NCBI GenBank assembly: GCA_034436045.1 | Contig: DAOTVZ010000059.1 | Location: forward strand, 1-24,663 | Length of the DNA stretch: 24,663 bases | Source of the DNA: H111-94 sp034436045 | Lineage (GTDB): Bacteria > Chloroflexota > Ktedonobacteria > Ktedonobacterales > Ktedonobacteraceae | Direction of reading: 5' to 3' | Part shown: piece by piece, positions 7,716-13,944 of the stretch | How the letters are laid out: each line of letters opens with the position of its first letter | How positions within the stretch are numbered: the stretch's first letter is position 1 | Translations under genes and position numbers: made by a program | The notes under the pieces: model-generated | The model's input: only the letters and a program-made list of their open reading frames with translations | Told to the model about the DNA's origin: nothing | Database searches by the model: none

Positions 7716-7754
7716 CGGGACGCGCCTCAGATTACAAGCTGGAGCATGAGAATT

Positions 7755-8288
7755 ATGGACGGCGAGACACAACACATGTATAATGGAAACGCAAATTCGC
7801 TCTCGCATGATGAGCTTCAGGAGAGAGATGATCTCATCGGTGTGGAGCAGTTGCGCCATCTAGTGCGCGTGCTAGACAACAGCGATGTTACGGAAATTGA
7901 AGTGAAGTGCGCTGATGCAGGCATGCGCCTGGTGTTGCGCAAGGCGAAACTGGCAGAAAGCAATGGACAGGCAACAGTAGTTGTCAGTGAAGCGGCTCCT
8001 GCGGTGATAGATACACCCGCTATGCCTGTGCTGACACATCACACCATTGTAGCACCACTGGTCGGTGTGTTCCATTCCTGGGCCAAACCAAAGGGCAACG
8101 CACTGGTGAAGGTGGGCGACCGCGTGGAGGTCGGGCAACTGGTGGCAACCATCCAGTCCTTAAACGTGATCAACGAGGTCGAGTCGGCTTTTGCCGGGCG
8201 CGTGAGCGAAATCTTAGTGCAGGATGGTCAGCCGGTTGAGTATGGGCAGCCTTTAATGGTGATTGAGAGCGCAGAGGAGACGAGGTAG
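7755..8288 (+). CDS. AccB/BCCP-like biotinyl-domain protein lacking the biotinylation lysine
   Basis: 177 aa from this start (180 from the ATG at 7746). The start at 7755 is preferred because GGAG (7741-7744) is 10 nt away from it but only 1 nt from 7746. The AccB layout is present: an N-terminal helical segment (GVEQLRHLVRVLDNSDVTEIEV), a Ser/Ala/Pro linker, and a C-terminal biotinyl/lipoyl hammerhead domain from about residue 97 (IVAPLVGVF...GDRVEVGQLVATIQS). Where BCCPs have (E)AMKM with the biotin-accepting Lys, this protein reads QSLNV: codon AAC at 8163-8165 gives Asn (residue 140 from 7746). The surrounding fold residues, including INEVES, are conserved, so it appears functional rather than decayed. 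No accC follows. It may be a non-catalytic paralogue affecting acetyl-CoA carboxylase assembly; a true carrier role is unlikely. Confidence 0.9.
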   Translation: MDGETQHMYNGNANSLSHDELQERDDLIGVEQLRHLVRVLDNSDVTEIEVKCADAGMRLVLRKAKLAESNGQATVVVSEAAPAVIDTPAMPVLTHHTIVAPLVGVFHSWAKPKGNALVKVGDRVEVGQLVATIQSLNVINEVESAFAGRVSEILVQDGQPVEYGQPLMVIESAEETR

Positions 8289-8351
8289 GGATGGATTCGC
8301 CGCGCCCATCTGACCTCTCAGGCGTGAATGGTGATTGAGAGCGCAAAGGAG
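8255..8351 (+). repeat. Direct repeat duplicating the 3' end of the AccB-like gene
   Basis: A 25-bp sequence at 8255-8279 (beginning AATGGTGATTGAGAGCGCA) recurs at 8327-8351 with one difference, 72 bp apart. The first copy codes for MVIESAEE at the end of the AccB-like protein. The second is non-coding and supplies AAAGGAG sequences just upstream of xseA. It looks like a small tandem duplication. Confidence 0.8.
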
Positions 8352-8362
8352 TCAAAGGAGTC

Positions 8363-9607
8363 ATGGATGGCCTGGACGATAGCAGCAGGTATCTCTTTGA
8401 GGCAACCGCTACAGTGCCGGTCGTTAGCGTTGGAGAGCTTGCGGCGTATCTAAAGATGTTACTGGCGACGAATGACGTTTTGCAGAACATCTGGGTGCAG
8501 GGAGAGATATCAAATTGCAGGACGTATGCGTCGGGCCACTGCTATTTTACTTTGAAAGAAGATGAGGCGCAACTCAATTGCGTTTTCTTTAAACATGCGC
8601 GTCTGCGTAGTTCCGCGCCGGATTTGCGCGATGGGATGGCAGTTGTCGTCAATGGGCGCGTCGCTTTCTACGAGCGTGATGGCAAACTCCAGTTTTATGT
8701 TGAAGATGTGCGGCTCTTCGGTACGGGCGCGCTCTTCCAGCGTTTTGAGCAACTCAAGGCGCGCCTGGCCGCAGAGGGGTTGTTCGCGCCGGAGCGCAAA
8801 CGTCCGTTGCCGGAGCGACCGACCGTAATTGGCATTGTCACCTCGCCCCAGGCAGCCGCTCTACGGGATATGCTGCGCGTACTGCGTTCCCGCTATCCAT
8901 TGGCCCGTGTTATTTTATCTCCTACACTGGTACAGGGCGATGAAGCTCCTGCTGCTATCGCCGGGGCGCTTGACCTGTTAAATGAGCATGGCGAGGCCGA
9001 GGTCATTATTGTGGCGCGCGGCGGTGGCTCAATCGAAGAATTGTGGGCGTTTAATGAGGAAATAGTGGCGCGTGCGATAGCGCGTTCCCGTATCCCTGTC
9101 GTCACCGGCGTGGGGCATGAGACAGATTTCACCATTGCCGATTTCGTGGCCGATCAGCGTGCTTCAACACCGACGGCAGCCGCGACGGTGGCCACGCCTG
9201 ATATTGTAGAGTGGCAGGATGAGATAGAGGCGCTGCGTCAGCAGTTAACAGCCATTATGCAAGATCGCCTCTCTAACCTGGCCGATCAACTGGCGTATAA
9301 ACAACGTGAACTACAATATGTCAGTCCGTTGGGTCTGATAGAGCGTCGCCAGCAGCAACTTGATGAACTGACGGCCCGCTTGCAGACGTGCATGGAGTAC
9401 TTGCTGTCGTTACGGCGGGAGCGGTTAAGCAGTGTCACGCTGCGCCTGCACTCACTCAGCCCTCTGCTGACTATCGCGCGTGGTTACGCTGTTGTGCGTC
9501 GCCAGCGTGACCAGGCCATTGTGACCAGTGTGCAAGAGGTGCAGCAAGGAGATCTGCTAACTATTCAGATGCGCGATGGCTCTATTGCCGTAAAAGTAGG
9601 GGCGTGA
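8363..9607 (+). CDS. xseA: Exodeoxyribonuclease VII large subunit
   Basis: 414 aa catalytic subunit of exonuclease VII, which degrades single-stranded DNA in both directions together with several XseB chains. An N-terminal OB-fold spans about 20-115 (VSVGELAAYL, IWVQGEISN, GHCYFTLKE). The catalytic domain carries TSPQAAALRDM (160-170), ARGGGSIEELWAFNEE (218-233) and GHETDFTIADFVADQRASTPTAAA (251-274). A long helical region follows to about 375. Two AAAGGAG sequences lie upstream of the ATG (8345-8351 and 8354-8360); the first has the better spacing. The stop TGA (9605-9607) lies inside a repeat palindrome (9599-9619), so the very C-terminus has been set by that element. Confidence 0.96.
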   Translation: MDGLDDSSRYLFEATATVPVVSVGELAAYLKMLLATNDVLQNIWVQGEISNCRTYASGHCYFTLKEDEAQLNCVFFKHARLRSSAPDLRDGMAVVVNGRVAFYERDGKLQFYVEDVRLFGTGALFQRFEQLKARLAAEGLFAPERKRPLPERPTVIGIVTSPQAAALRDMLRVLRSRYPLARVILSPTLVQGDEAPAAIAGALDLLNEHGEAEVIIVARGGGSIEELWAFNEEIVARAIARSRIPVVTGVGHETDFTIADFVADQRASTPTAAATVATPDIVEWQDEIEALRQQLTAIMQDRLSNLADQLAYKQRELQYVSPLGLIERRQQQLDELTARLQTCMEYLLSLRRERLSSVTLRLHSLSPLLTIARGYAVVRRQRDQAIVTSVQEVQQGDLLTIQMRDGSIAVKVGA

Positions 9608-9668
9608 TAAATCACGCCCTGATGGTAAGTCGATCTGCTTGCAAGGCGTGATGAATCACGCCCTTACG
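9596..9668. repeat. Pair of inverted palindromes between xseA and xseB
   Basis: The palindrome GGGCGTGAT-aa-ATCACGCCC (9600-9619) and a second GGCGTGAT-ga-ATCACGCC (9645-9662) have outer ends GTAGGGGCG and, reading inward from the right, CGTAAGGGCG. The unit is thus a 73-bp element bounded by inverted copies of one sequence, with a 24-bp unrelated centre. The left palindrome contains the xseA stop codon. It belongs to the same family as 860-1157, 12670-12699 and 16203-16535. Confidence 0.85.
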
Positions 9669-9693
9669 AAAATCGTGAAGGAAAAGAAGGAAG

Positions 9694-9918
9694 ATGGAGC
9701 CGCTCACGTTTGAAGAGGCTTTTGCCCAATTAGAGGCTACGGTAGCCGCTCTGCAGAATGGACAGTTACCCCTTGAACGCGCCCTTCAATGCTATGAGGA
9801 TGGAGTGAAGCTGGCGCAGTATTGTCACGACCTGCTGCAGAAAGCAGAGCTAACAGTAGAGCAACTGCGTATTAACCCTGATGGCAGTGTGACCACACAG
9901 CCTTTCGAGGTCGAATAA
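9694..9918 (+). CDS. xseB: Exodeoxyribonuclease VII small subunit
   Basis: 74 aa, normal XseB length. It forms helical bundles that bind the helical arm of XseA and are required for exonuclease VII activity. The conserved start LTFEEAFAQLEATVAALQNG, the segment LPLERALQCYEDGVKLAQYC and a C-terminal helix are all visible. It follows xseA after 86 bp that are mostly occupied by the repeat element at 9596-9668, so the element sits inside a transcription unit whose two products are needed together. A GGAAG-type ribosome site precedes the ATG closely. Confidence 0.94.
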   Translation: MEPLTFEEAFAQLEATVAALQNGQLPLERALQCYEDGVKLAQYCHDLLQKAELTVEQLRINPDGSVTTQPFEVE

Positions 9919-9936
9919 GGGAGGCGGCAGAACTCT

Positions 9937-10386
9937 ATGCTGCAGAATGGACTGTTTGATAACCGTATTCTGATCGCGGCCCTACTCTCGTGGGCTGTTG
10001 CACAGTTGAGCAAGGTGATTCTGGAATTAATTCAGCAGCGTAAGCTTATACCGAGCCGCATCGTCTCTTCCGGTGGCATGCCTAGTTCCCATTCCGCGCT
10101 GGTCACGGGCCTGGCGACGGCGACGGGGCGCATGAATGGCCTCGGTTCTTCCTCGTTTGCCATCGCGGTTGTGCTGGCCAGCATAGTCATGTATGACGCG
10201 GCAGGGGTGAGGCGCGCGGTGAGCATCCAGGCGCGTATTCTGAATCAGATGATCGATGAGGCGTTTCAAGGACATCCAATCGCGGAAAAACGCTTACGAG
10301 AGTTGATCGGCCATACGCCCATTCAGGTCTTTGTCGGTGGCTTACTCGGCATTGGTATCGGTCTGTTAGTCACAATGGGCATATAA
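9937..10386 (+). CDS. Divergent PAP2 family (DUF212/YuiD-like) membrane protein
   Basis: 149 aa integral membrane protein of the DUF212 family, distantly related to PAP2 phosphatases. Family motifs are GGMPSSHSA (46-54), YDAAGVRRAVSIQA (86-99) and GHTPIQVFVGGLLGI (125-139). Hydrophobic segments lie at about 10-28, 52-64, 72-88 and 128-148. The Ser-His pair in SSHSA resembles the PAP2 catalytic motif, but substrates are not established for the family; plant relatives act on lipid phosphates or are otherwise uncharacterised. It starts 18 bp after xseB with GGGAGG upstream, so it is probably co-transcribed. Confidence 0.9.
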   Translation: MLQNGLFDNRILIAALLSWAVAQLSKVILELIQQRKLIPSRIVSSGGMPSSHSALVTGLATATGRMNGLGSSSFAIAVVLASIVMYDAAGVRRAVSIQARILNQMIDEAFQGHPIAEKRLRELIGHTPIQVFVGGLLGIGIGLLVTMGI

Positions 10387-10434
10387 AGCTGGTCTTCCGG
10401 CTCGCTCTTGCCCGTTATGAAGAGGCATGGAGTG

Positions 10435-11343
10435 ATGAGAAGTACTCTGGCGCGCCGTTATGGTTCGTGGCTCTTGTCCGCGTTAGCTGGCCTGGGGTTG
10501 TTGGGGGGAACCGCGTTCATCTCTGTTCGCTTCTATCGTCAGCCACTGGAAACCACCAATGCGCTGTTGCGTCGATGGTTACTGTTGAGAGGCGTGCGTG
10601 AGTATAGCTGTGACCTGCAAGGGGTGCTAATGCACTATTATTGCGCAGGTCGGCGTGGTTCTCCACTCATTCTAATACATGGAATAGGCAACTCAGCCGA
10701 AGTCTGGACGAGCTTACTTCTGGCTCTCAGCCGCGAGTACCTGGTGTATGCGCCCGATCTGCCGGGTTTTGGCCGCACACCGCTGGCCCCGGAGGGGGTC
10801 AATATCCGTGCTCATGTCCTTTACTTAAAACGCTTTTTGGATACGCTCGGCTATCCACGTGTCATCTTGCTGGGAAACTCCCTGGGCGGATGGATCGCCA
10901 CACAGTTCGCGGCCAGCTATCCTGAGCGTGTTCAGCATCTTTATCTGCTCAATAGCGCCGGTTTGTGGCGTGAACCGTTCCGTCCGCCCTATGCCCCTGA
11001 CCGTTTTAGCGCGCAACTCTCCCTGGATCGCATTCTGGGCTATCATCTACCTATCCCCAATTTCATCCTCGACGAGGTTGTACGGGTGTCGCTGCGGCCC
11101 GCCTATCATAACTTTATTCACGGCTATGAGCCGGATGAAGAGCTAGATAGCGTGCTGGCCCAGGTCAAGGCCCCGACGACCATCATCTGGGGCAAACGTG
11201 ATGGCGTGTTCCCGTTGTTCTGCGCTTACGATTTTCACAAAGGCATTCCCCATTCGCGCCTGATTATGTTGGAGACAGGCCATATGCCACAATTACAAGC
11301 TGCAACAAAAGTAGCAACCGTTGTACAAATGACGACACGTTGA
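10435..11343 (+). CDS. Membrane-anchored alpha/beta hydrolase
   Basis: 302 aa alpha/beta-hydrolase fold protein with an N-terminal membrane segment at about 11-31 (SWLLSALAGLGLLGGTAFIS), so the catalytic domain is probably extracytoplasmic or membrane-attached. Oxyanion-loop motif LIHGIGNS is at 80-87. The nucleophile elbow GNSLGG has Ser149. The acid is likely Asp256 (WGKRDGVFPL) and the base His283 (ETGHMPQ). Residues 180-230 form the cap. The start at 10435 is chosen because AAGAGG lies 9 nt upstream; an ATG at 10417 and a TTG at 10408 are in-frame alternatives with no better ribosome site. The substrate (ester, lactone or other) cannot be predicted. It lies 48 bp after the DUF212 gene and probably ends that transcription unit. 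Confidence 0.85.
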   Translation: MRSTLARRYGSWLLSALAGLGLLGGTAFISVRFYRQPLETTNALLRRWLLLRGVREYSCDLQGVLMHYYCAGRRGSPLILIHGIGNSAEVWTSLLLALSREYLVYAPDLPGFGRTPLAPEGVNIRAHVLYLKRFLDTLGYPRVILLGNSLGGWIATQFAASYPERVQHLYLLNSAGLWREPFRPPYAPDRFSAQLSLDRILGYHLPIPNFILDEVVRVSLRPAYHNFIHGYEPDEELDSVLAQVKAPTTIIWGKRDGVFPLFCAYDFHKGIPHSRLIMLETGHMPQLQAATKVATVVQMTTR

Positions 11344-11375
11344 AGCAATTTGTGGAAAAATACCAGAAAAGCGTA

Positions 11376-11404
11376 TTGAAATTTCGCCAAAAGTTGTCTA
11401 TAGT
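11376..11404 (+). promoter_or_regulatory. Strong sigma-70-type promoter in the gap before the response regulator
   Basis: TTGAAA (11376-11381), a 17-bp spacer and TATAGT (11399-11404) make a near-consensus promoter. The next annotated start codon is almost 480 bp downstream (11882), so transcripts would carry a long leader or be a separate small RNA. Confidence 0.6.
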
Positions 11405-11528
11405 ATATTCAGGACGGAAGGTAGCTCAAAGGTACTAAACTTATGTGAGTGGCTATCCCATCCATTGCATATCTGCTATGATGAGTTTGAACTAAGTGGA
11501 AAGTCTATCAGGGGGAAGTAGTAGACGA

Positions 11529-11560
11529 ACCTATCGACGCACAATCATTCGTAGATAGGT
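11529..11560 (+). other. Hairpin in the response-regulator leader
   Basis: ACCTATC (11529-11535) pairs with GATAGGT (11554-11560), with two more pairs (AC/GT) inside. It is followed by AGTTTTAGTT. It could be a weak terminator ending a roughly 150-nt RNA from the promoter at 11376-11404. A second short candidate, GGCG...CGCC followed by TTTTT, lies at 11634-11657. Confidence 0.4.
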
Positions 11561-11708
11561 AGTTTTAGTTATGTGGCATTTATATATGTTATGCTGCGAT
11601 CTAAATCGTTTTGGTGATCTATTGTAAGTGTTTTGGCGACTTTTTTCGCGCCTTTTTCGTTACATACACTGAATGCAGTACAGGGGGACAGTAAAATTGT
11701 CACACGCA

Positions 11709-11776
11709 TACCGGTGATTATGTCTTCTTTGTGCCTTTCACCGGTAGAGCTTATTGGGGGGGAATATGTGGGTGGG
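11709..11776 (+). promoter_or_regulatory. Inverted repeat and G-quadruplex-type motif upstream of the response regulator
   Basis: A 9-bp inverted repeat, TACCGGTGA (11709-11717) / TCACCGGTA (11738-11746), is followed by a G-rich run at 11756-11776. Its four GGG tracts are separated by loops of 1, 7 and 1 nt (GGG-G-GGG-AATATGT-GGG-T-GGG), matching the classical G-quadruplex pattern on the sense strand. It ends about 105 nt before the start codon at 11882. The role is unproven. A -10-like TATAAA is at 11836-11841 without a clear -35. Confidence 0.4.
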
Positions 11777-11881
11777 TATATGAAAACATTGGATTCGTGT
11801 GTTGCCAGAGGAGGAGCGGTGGATTGCGGTTATCCTATAAAATGTCACACTCTGGACCGCCCTATTTAGAGAGGAGAGCCA

Positions 11882-12631
11882 ATGAAATTACTGGTTATTG
11901 ATAGTGACCGTGATCTGGTTGAAATGCTGACAGGGTGGCTAAAGACACTGGGCTATGAAGTGCGTAGAGCCTATACAGTAGAGCGGGCAAGAAGTGAATG
12001 GTTGGAGCAACGTCCCGACCTGGTGATTATGGATACCATGCTCAAAGAGGTTGATATGCTGGCTCTCAGCCGCGAACTGCGTTGTCATCATGACGCGCTC
12101 ATATTGATTATGACGAATGGTGATGCGCAGGACGAGGTACGTTGCCTGGAAGCGGGCGCGGATGACTATTTGCGGAAGCCTTTTTTCCCATCTCAGTTGC
12201 TGGCACGTATTCGTGCCGTTAGCCGCCGTTCGCGCTCGACATTGGAGTGTCGGCCTTCCTCAATAGTCAACGTTGGGCCAATCCGCGTTGATTCTTTACA
12301 TAATGAGGTCACTGTCAATGGTAAGACCCAGCGTCTGACCCCGACCGAAAGCAAGCTGCTGCACCTGCTGGCTCTAAATGCCAATGATGTATGTACAACG
12401 GGTCAGATCGTAACTTACGTCTGGGGCTATGATGGCGAGGGAGATGCTGGCCTGATAAAGGCCCATATTCGGCACCTGCGCCAGAAGATTGAGCCTGATC
12501 CGGGTAATCCGCGCTATATTATCACGGTGCCGGGTGTTGGCTATACCATGATTAGAGCCAGTGTAGAGGAGGAACAAGAAGAGCAGGAGATGCGTGAGCC
12601 AGTCCGTTCTTTGCGGGTCGTTTCACTCTAG
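11882..12631 (+). CDS. OmpR/PhoB-family response regulator (orphan)
   Basis: 249 aa. The receiver domain (about 1-118) has the acidic pocket Asp7/Asp9, phospho-acceptor Asp51 (LVIMDTML), Thr78 (IMTNGD) and Lys99 (LRKPF). A winged-helix DNA-binding domain spans about 130-226, with LTPTESKLLHLLALN and the recognition region GLIKAHIRHLRQKIEPDPGNPRYI followed by the GVGYTM wing. An unusual acidic tail (EEEQEEQE) follows. GAGGAG lies 5 nt before the ATG. No histidine kinase is adjacent, so its partner is elsewhere. The exopolysaccharide genes downstream are possible targets by position only. Confidence 0.93.
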   Translation: MKLLVIDSDRDLVEMLTGWLKTLGYEVRRAYTVERARSEWLEQRPDLVIMDTMLKEVDMLALSRELRCHHDALILIMTNGDAQDEVRCLEAGADDYLRKPFFPSQLLARIRAVSRRSRSTLECRPSSIVNVGPIRVDSLHNEVTVNGKTQRLTPTESKLLHLLALNANDVCTTGQIVTYVWGYDGEGDAGLIKAHIRHLRQKIEPDPGNPRYIITVPGVGYTMIRASVEEEQEEQEMREPVRSLRVVSL

Positions 12632-12669
12632 TTGGCGATATGGTAAAAGCCCAGAACGCTATTTTGTTT

Positions 12670-12699
12670 CGTAAGGGCGTGATCAATCACGCCCTTACG
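12670..12699. repeat. Perfect 30-bp palindrome of the dispersed family
   Basis: The arms CGTAAGGGCGTGAT and ATCACGCCCTTACG are perfectly complementary around a central CA. It sits 38 bp after the response-regulator stop, in a convergent gene gap, where the RNA hairpin could stop transcription, though there is no T run. It is the solitary form of the palindrome that is doubled or arrayed at the other three sites. A degraded half-copy, ATCGCGCCCT, lies at 12730-12739. Confidence 0.9.
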
Positions 12700-12773
12700 C
12701 ATGACCGATATCGCTAGCAAAAGTTCATCATCGCGCCCTGAAAGCAGATCGGCGAGTACACAAAGCGACCACA

Positions 12774-12866
12774 AGGCAAGGCGACCGTAAGGGAACACCC
12801 CTACTATGATAATGAGTAAGTATTATCATATCATTGTAATGGCGTTTCTTTACGGTCGCCTTGCTT
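12774..12866. repeat. Foldback element with nested hairpin
   Basis: Arms of about 23 bp (12774-12796 and 12844-12866) contain a perfect 14-bp core, CAAGGCGACCGTAA / TTACGGTCGCCTTG, and extend with G-U and G-C pairs. The loop holds a second perfect inverted repeat, TATGATAAT (12805-12813) / ATTATCATA (12822-12830). The right arm runs into four tandem TTGC tetramers (12861-12876). It lies between converging genes and may be a MITE-like relic or a bidirectional termination structure. Confidence 0.7.
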
Positions 12867-12896
12867 GCTTGCTTGCTCGCCCTGGGGAGGCTCTGG

Positions 12897-13562
12897 TTAT
12901 GCTCCCCCCACCCCCAGGAGCATGACCGGGACGGTCAGGATAATCAGTTTGAGGTCGAGCCAGAATGATTGTGTGTTGAGGTACTCGATATCCATATCGA
13001 CCATGTTCTGGAAATTGACACGCGAGCGCCCGTAGACCTGCCAGGTGCCGGTCAGTCCAGGCTTACCGACGAGTCGGAGCCAATCGCGCGGTGTATATTC
13101 CTCTACCTCATAAGGTAGCGGCGGACGTGGCCCGACCAGCGTCATTTCACCACGCAGCACATTCCAGAACTGAGGCAGTTCATCCAGGCTGGTTTTGCGA
13201 ATGAAACGTCCGACGCGAGTGATGCGTTTGTCGTGCTTATCTTTCGTCAGCACTTCTGAGGTCTTCATCATCTCTTTGACACGTTTGCTGTGGATAGATT
13301 CGTCGTTATTCACATACATAGATCGGAATTTGAGCATATAGAATTCAACACCGTTTTGCCCAACACGCTTTTGACGAAAAAAGACTGGCCCATCGGAGTC
13401 CAGCTTAATGCAGAGCGCGATAATAAGACCAACCAGGATGACGAAAGGTGCGATCAATAAGGTGAAGACGATATCAACCCCTCTTTTAAGGCGCAGGTAT
13501 GAAGAGTTAATTTGAATGCTTTGGGCAAGCGCCGTCTGAGCAGATGCCGTCTGAACTGACAT
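12897..13562 (-). CDS. Priming glycosyl-1-phosphate transferase (bacterial sugar transferase family)
   Basis: 221 aa membrane enzyme that transfers a sugar phosphate from a UDP-sugar to undecaprenyl phosphate, the first step of exopolysaccharide or O-antigen assembly. It has the catalytic-domain-only (PglC/WcaJ C-terminal type) layout: KRGVD (26-30), a membrane or re-entrant helix at about 31-52, FRQKRVG (62-68), MLKFRSM (76-82), SLDELPQ (125-131), VGPRPPLP (143-150) and KPGLTGTWQV (167-176). The frame opens 23 codons earlier, but the ATG at 13562 is preferred because a GGGGGGAG ribosome site sits about 8 nt before it. It faces away from the aminotransferase gene across a 382-bp gap. The sugar specificity is not visible from sequence. 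Confidence 0.93.
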   Translation of the reverse strand: MSVQTASAQTALAQSIQINSSYLRLKRGVDIVFTLLIAPFVILVGLIIALCIKLDSDGPVFFRQKRVGQNGVEFYMLKFRSMYVNNDESIHSKRVKEMMKTSEVLTKDKHDKRITRVGRFIRKTSLDELPQFWNVLRGEMTLVGPRPPLPYEVEEYTPRDWLRLVGKPGLTGTWQVYGRSRVNFQNMVDMDIEYLNTQSFWLDLKLIILTVPVMLLGVGGA

Positions 13563-13944
13563 CGTATTATCTCCCCCCAAGAACAGATTTTTTAGAGTAG
13601 TGTTTTCCCTAAGACTGCTATTCTTAAGCATACCTGAGTAAGGTGTATATGTGGTGGGTTTTTCTATGGAGAGATGGTTAAAAACATACCTTTTCGGTTG
13701 ATAAAATGGAGAGGGGGTCGATCTCTTCTCATGACCAGGCTATTCCTCTTAATCCCTCTCGTTCGTCTTATTGTGGTTACGCTATCTATACTAAGAACCG
13801 CAAGTTTAACCTGATCTCTACCTGTTCTATTATCGGGTAGCTACTTGTGACCACTATGATGATAAGTAACGGGCTATTCATTGGTGGGAGAAGAAGTGAA
13901 CGAGGGTGAGGAAGGATATGCCTTGAATAGAAAGGACTGAGTTT
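13563..13944. other. Divergent intergenic region, probably regulatory
   Basis: This 382-bp gap separates the leftward sugar transferase from the rightward aminotransferase, so it should contain promoters for both. A -10-like TATACT occurs at about 13785 on the plus strand, without a good -35. A small CTACC...GGTAG hairpin lies at 13818-13840. No convincing gene, RNA or repeat was seen. Confidence 0.4.

Noticed and set aside
7176..7859. 227-codon leftward ORF opposite efp
   Set aside because: It is antisense to a secure EF-P gene and the start of the AccB-like gene. The composition is shadow-like and no ribosome site was seen.
11633..11869. 78-codon ORF, or its last 29 codons (Cys-containing, from an ATG at 11780), as a leader peptide
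   Set aside because: The long form needs a TTG start in a T-rich tract without a ribosome site. The short form has only a G-rich GGTGGG upstream and no recognisable features, so it is not supported enough to call.
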